NCBI GenBank assembly: GCA_003415625.1
Contig: PYIU01000005.1
Span: 1,617,001 to 1,681,000 of the forward strand
Length of the DNA stretch: 64,000 nucleotides
Direction of reading: 5' to 3'
DNA from: Aquanectria penicillioides
Taxonomy: Eukaryota; Ascomycota; Sordariomycetes; Hypocreales; Nectriaceae
In this document: positions 60,196-64,000 of the stretch, piece by piece
How positions within the stretch are numbered: the first letter of the stretch is position 1
How the letters are laid out: the number at the start of each line of letters is the position of its first letter
Notes under the pieces: generated by a model
Databases searched by the model: none
What the model was told of the DNA's origin: nothing
What the model saw: the letters and a program-made list of their open reading frames with translations, nothing else
Made by a program: the position numbers and the translations under genes

Positions 60196-60724
60196 ATGTT
60201 CCCCACGGCTTTCAGACACATGGCCGCTGCGTCAAAGCAGCCTCTTCTCCGAAGGGCGCCGCTCACCGTCGCCAACAACCCCTACAAGGCGCGAAAGGTC
60301 TGGCCGCCCAACTTCAAGGAGCTCACCCACCAGCAGCAGCTCCGGTTTGAGAAGAAGTATAAGCGGCGCATCCAGCTTGCCAGCAGAGCCCCGCGATGGG
60401 AGAAGGGTGTCAAGCTCGCCCAGCTCGTGACGCTTGTTGGTTAGTTTCCGTTGCGCGTAGCTTACCCAAGTTTCCAATGGCTAACAATGGAGTCAGCTGC
60501 GATGACCTGGATTCTGTTCTTCTCGGAGTTCGAATGGTGGGGACAGAAGTACAAGCCTTCTGAGGAGGTTAGTATTTGCCTCGAGCGCCTCTTGGGACCC
60601 TTGGCTGACGATAACTTCACAGCTCCGAAAGAAGACCAATTACCTCTTCGGAACGATTGATCCCGAGAAACGGTACGAGCGACGCAAAGACGCCCCTCCT
60701 CCGCCTGAAGAAGAATCAAAATAG
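60196..60724 (+). CDS. Small basic single-membrane-segment protein, probably mitochondrial
   Basis: Exons 60196-60439, 60497-60567 and 60623-60724 give 138 residues. The N terminus is basic and lacks acids (MFPTAFRHMAAASKQPLLRR), as in mitochondrial presequences. A basic helix (LRFEKKYKRRIQLASRAPRW) precedes one membrane segment (LVTLVAAMTWILFFSEF) and an acidic/basic tail ending PPPPEEESK. I do not recognise the family with confidence; small one-pass proteins of this layout are common in respiratory-complex assembly and mitoribosomes. Start ATG is the first in a frame that spans all three exons cleanly. Divergent from LeuRS. Confidence 0.78.
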
Positions 60725-60882
60725 AGAACTCTATATGTATATTTATTTCATGTCAAAATTTGGAGTCTGGAGTTATACCCCACGGTGGCGCAAAATGTAT
60801 GGATATGTCGGCTCATGGGCCATCTTTATCCTCCTCTCATTGCAGTCCATAGATCCGTCGTGATCATATATCATCGTCTCAT

Positions 60883-61513
60883 CTACCGTCCAGCCCAGGC
60901 AAAGTTACCACCCATGCTGAGACCCGCTCCCAGACCTGTCGGACCTCGTCCCTCATTAACGGGGCGCTTAGCAACAGTACCCTGTGCTTTGACTCCCGCA
61001 ACGATGCGGTCCAAATTAGTCTCTATCACTACGCCACCTATAATCATTTCTGATAACGTAGAGTGTAACGTCTCAAAATTGAAAATCAGGTCGAGCTCGC
61101 ATACGTTCTCGAAGAGCTTGTCTAGGGCCTCGACATAGACTTGGATAAGGTCAATGAGGGCGAGGGGGACTCGGTGGAGGTCGAGATGATGATGAAGAAG
61201 AGGGTCGCGTAGTGGCGGTACGTCACCAGAGAGGGGACATCCTTCTGCTCCTCCGACGAGGTGTGCGAGGTGCTCGAGGCGGCGAGAAGCGGGGGCAGGG
61301 GAAGGAAGTTGCAGGATCCGGCGGGTCGGTTAGAGACGAGGGTGAAGATTTCGGAGATGAGGCGCTGCTGGATGCTCGTTTCCTGGGTAAGGGAGGAGTG
61401 GTTAGGCAGGGCTCGGAAAGCACAAGGCGGGCGCGCATGCTTACCAGCTGAGTGTAGAACTTTGTCAGGCGAGGCTGACCTTGGCCGTTGAAGACCAGGA
61501 AAGCATTAATCAT
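60883..61513 (-). CDS. APS3: AP-3 complex sigma subunit, frame broken by one missing base
   Basis: This is the small subunit of the AP-3 adaptor that sorts cargo from the Golgi or endosome to the vacuole. Exons 61445-61513 and 60883-61382 give about 189 residues. The start MINAFLVFNGQGQPRLTKFYTQL is diagnostic of sigma adaptins, followed by RHYATLFFII, IDLIQVYVEALDKLFENVCELD and the sigma-3 pattern LSEMIIGGVVIETN. The tail is Gly-rich (GLGAGLSMGGNFAWAGR). At 61164-61168 a run of five G on the plus strand (C on the coding strand) must be six for STESPLALIDL to be continuous; the exon sum is one short of a multiple of three. It is divergent from frataxin. Confidence 0.9.
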
Positions 61514-61952
61514 GGCGGAGTAGCGAGACCCGTCATTCCCCGCTGCGGTCTGTCGGAAAGATGACGATTCTGGCGAGGATTATCAACGACCACTTGGTGA
61601 GCGACGGTGATGATGGTGGGGCAGGTCTTGGCGCTTGGGCGATGAGCACACCGCACATGACTGCCAGCCCAGATTGAGGCGGTACGTACCTCAGCATCTT
61701 GCGAGAGTTCGGCGCTTGGCCAGTGAGAGGCGCCCCAGTTTGCAATCGCACGCACCTCACAAGCTCTATCCGGCGGGGGAGCTTCAATTGTTCCCCTTCT
61801 TTGGTTCTAGTTGACGACAATCCAGCAGCCCCAACGCCATCCGATTAGAGCAGTTCGGTGCTGTATAGCCGCACCTCTCCGCACATCATCCCCTTTCCAA
61901 ACAATTGGGTCTTCAATTACGCCTGTTCCGTCTGCTTTCCCTCCCATTCATC
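61514..61952. promoter_or_regulatory. Divergent region between AP-3 sigma and frataxin
   Basis: The 439 bases between two divergent starts contain no gene. The last 100 bases are C/T-rich and form the frataxin leader. Confidence 0.45.
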
Positions 61953-62663
61953 ATGTCCCGCCGCGCAGCAACCCAAGCGTCCCAGATGGCTTCACGAGCT
62001 CTCCGAAGGTCGTCGGCCCTATGTCGCTCGCCCCTGGCCTCACGCCTCGCTCCTGCTGCCTCTCGAGCCCTTTTTCCTCGAGTCACCACGGTTGGCTCTC
62101 TCCGAAGCTTCTTCTCGACCAGTTCTACCCGCGAAAAGGGCATCATGCCTGATTCTGAGAATCCCGCCAAAGCCGAGCCCGAGCCGGACCAGACAAGCTT
62201 TGCCGTGGTCGAACTAACCGATGCCGACTACCACGACCTCGCTGATGAATACCTCGAGAATGTCCTTGTCAAATTCGAAGAGCTACAGGATATGAGGGAG
62301 GATGTTGATGTTGAATTCTCCGTTCGTATACCCATTTTCTATCCATGATGACCTAGCACGTCATTTGAATGCTTCTCTCGGCTAACCAACACCGGCACAA
62401 TACAGGCCGGCGTTCTTACCATCTCCTTCCCTGGAAAGGGCACCTATGTGATCAACAAGCAACCCCCAAACAAGCAAATATGGCTGTCATCGCCCATCTC
62501 CGGCCCGAAGCGCTACGACTGGTGTCTCCTCGGCGAGGGACAAAGTGACAAGGAAGACACCGCCGAGGGCAACTGGATCTACACCAGGGATGGAAGCAGC
62601 CTTAGCGAGGTCTTCCTCAACGAACTCGGTGTCGATGTTGAAGAGCCCATCGACGAGCTATAG
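61953..62663 (+). CDS. YFH1: Mitochondrial frataxin
   Basis: Frataxin is the matrix protein that promotes iron-sulfur cluster assembly on the Nfs1-Isd11-Isu1 complex. Exons 61953-62321 (donor GTTCGT) and 62406-62663 give 208 residues. Residues 1-60 are Arg/Ser/Ala-rich with no acids, a matrix presequence ending near [11 protein letters not shown]. The frataxin fold follows: [22 protein letters not shown] with the acidic helix and [15 protein letters not shown], then [23 protein letters not shown] and LSEVFLNEL. Conserved Trp and Asp/Glu ridge residues are present. Intact, and longer than yeast Yfh1 (174) mainly through the presequence. Confidence 0.97.
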
Positions 62664-63360
62664 ATGGTTTTCTTTGGACCAACAAAAGATGAGGGACGGT
62701 TAATAATGGCGAAATGTAAGATTAGTGATTCTCGGGGCGTTCTGCGGCTTCACGACGATTGCGACTGTACTCTTTTTTCACTTGCTATGTATATTTATGC
62801 ACCGGTAATGTGGAACAATGTCCTCTGGGAGGAACAAGGAAAATCCCCGGCTCAGATTGTATACAAACGCCAACCATTCTATTTCGTCTCTGTGCCGTAT
62901 CCATCAGGAATCCTCGTGTGATGAATTCAATCAAAGGTATTGTAATGTTTATAATACACGTTAACGTACAAGCCATTAAATCATGGCAACTCCAGCTTTG
63001 TTGTCCACAAGCTAAGGGTAGCCTCTTGTCACAAGTCGTTTCACTGATAAATTAATATCCTTAGTTTTAAGCTGCATGCGTGCTGCGACGGCAGTACCAG
63101 CGGGAATGTGGTTAGGCCTTTGAAGCGTCAGGTCCATATGAATAGACCTATGTTATGATGATGCCGTTTCATATATGTCTGGATGAAGAGGCGCTCATCG
63201 CAGACAGAGTCCCATGGTCTTGTTAAGCATGGCTACGGTCATGTCATAGTGCCAGTATTTCGTCCTCGTCTCATGTCCGAGGGGATTGCTAGACACCAGT
63301 TAGCAATGCAACACATCACCGTGGGCTCCAAACCCAATTGATTTAAAGATTTCTTTCTCG
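62664..63360. other. Convergent 3' regions, no gene seen
   Basis: About 700 bases of AT-rich DNA between frataxin and a minus-strand gene. It contains no coding signature; several TATATTT/ATTAATAT stretches suit polyadenylation. Confidence 0.4.
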
Positions 63361-63712
63361 TCATCGTCTCCAAATGCTGAAAAGAAGTTGAAATAATGTC
63401 GCGTGAAACTCACTCCTGCTTCATCTCATGAATCGCTCGCCTCCATCCCTTCTTAATGTGCCCTCTCCGCTGGTGGACCAGCAAAAGGTTTTTTAAGATT
63501 CTGTGCTCCATTCCCTTTTCCTTGGCCGCCGCCTCGAGGAACCAAATGGTCCGGCGAATGCCCTCTCGGTCGAACACGGCACCGGGTTCACGAAAAGCAG
63601 CACGGAGCTGGACACGCGCAAGCTGCCGAGCGGGGAACGCGTATTGAACTGCCTTGAGCAATCCTCTGAACAGATGCCTATAGGCGTGTACAACTTCTAG
63701 ATTGGTCGCCAT
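63361..63712 (-). CDS. Small LYR-type protein
   Basis: Exons 63414-63712 and 63361-63376 (acceptor TTTTCAG) give 104 residues. The protein starts MATNLEVVHAYRHLFRG and continues LLKAVQYAFPARQLARVQLRAAFRE; the AYRHLFRG segment with downstream Arg and Phe matches the LYR fold of small mitochondrial assembly factors. It then has GIRRTIWFLEAAAKEKG and a basic tail ending KQDIWRR. It recalls the fungal DUF1763/LYR group, from memory only. The last exon is 16 bases; its stop TGA gives a natural basic end. An ATG six bases earlier (63718) is equally possible. Confidence 0.75.
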
Positions 63713-64000
63713 AATCATGCGAGGGGATCGATGGTCGACGGTAGTGTGTTGGTGATAGTCCATGGGGCAAGTCTTCTCCACCGAAGAAGTGAATGAGGTT
63801 TGGTGACGCACGGACCATATCCTTCAAACCTGGTTTCCAGCGCCCTCACTTGCCAGTATGAATTTCAGCAGAGCAGCTCACGATGACCGGATTCACACGA
63901 ACGAAATTTGCCTTCTCAAAACCTCAATATCGCAAAGGTCTATATCCCAGCCTAGTTGGTTCGTGACCAGCCCAGAGACTTATTATTTGTGTACAAACCA
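63713..64000. other. Window end, upstream of the LYR-type gene
   Basis: No gene is seen. An in-frame extension to 63811 is open but lacks coding character. Confidence 0.35.

Overview
The window is nuclear DNA of a filamentous ascomycete, most likely a Sordariomycete and plausibly Hypocreales. Genes carry short GT-AG introns of about 50-210 bp with recognisable CTAAC/CTRAY branch sites. Intergenic spaces are gene-poor (0.3-4 kb), and the gene set is fungal: LCB3-type phosphatase, Dph3, Pxa-type ABCD transporter, Dck1-type DOCK, fungal GPI proteins and a NEP1-like protein. I see no rRNA, tRNA, CRISPR, plasmid or intact transposon. The assignment to Hypocreales is inference from general protein similarity, not from a search.

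Layout. 0-15.5 kb: sphingoid-base phosphate phosphatase (LCB3-like), replication factor C subunit (RFC3), a BTB protein, a long coiled-coil protein, a cytochrome b5/MAPR-type membrane protein, a cupredoxin GPI protein and the kinetochore/DNA-repair histone-fold protein CENP-X/MHF2. 16-25.6 kb: ADP/ATP carrier, the divergent ribosomal protein pair RPS25/RPS5, a GNAT acetyltransferase and a secreted NEP1-like (NLP) protein. 29.6-38.7 kb: a DOCK-family exchange factor of about 2,030 residues facing a short HSP70-like ATPase. 42-53.7 kb: an unrecognised coiled-coil protein, an RBR ubiquitin ligase, a peroxisomal ABC half-transporter, Dph3 and a small Ser/Thr-rich GPI protein. 56.3-63.7 kb: cytosolic leucyl-tRNA synthetase, a small membrane protein, AP-3 sigma, frataxin and an LYR-type small protein.

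How the genes relate. This is mostly housekeeping sequence with three secreted or surface genes (cupredoxin, NLP, Ser/Thr-rich). I see no biosynthetic cluster and no operon-like system. Linked pairs that may share regulation are the divergent RPS25/RPS5, cut-type coiled-coil/cytochrome b5, LeuRS/small membrane protein and AP-3 sigma/frataxin pairs.

Most striking anomaly. Six gene models are broken by single missing bases (one each in LCB3, RFC3, DOCK and AP-3 sigma; two in the cupredoxin; five in the coiled-coil gene), and a seventh (cytochrome b5) may be. Every event is a deletion, almost all can be explained as loss of one base from a short homopolymer, and most lie in the first 13 kb. In each case total exon length modulo 3 agrees with the count of missing bases. 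This looks like uncorrected sequencing or assembly error rather than real pseudogenes. No convincing undescribed biological system was found; the best unknowns are the 617-residue coiled-coil protein, the long N-terminal extension of the RBR ligase and the 138-residue membrane protein.
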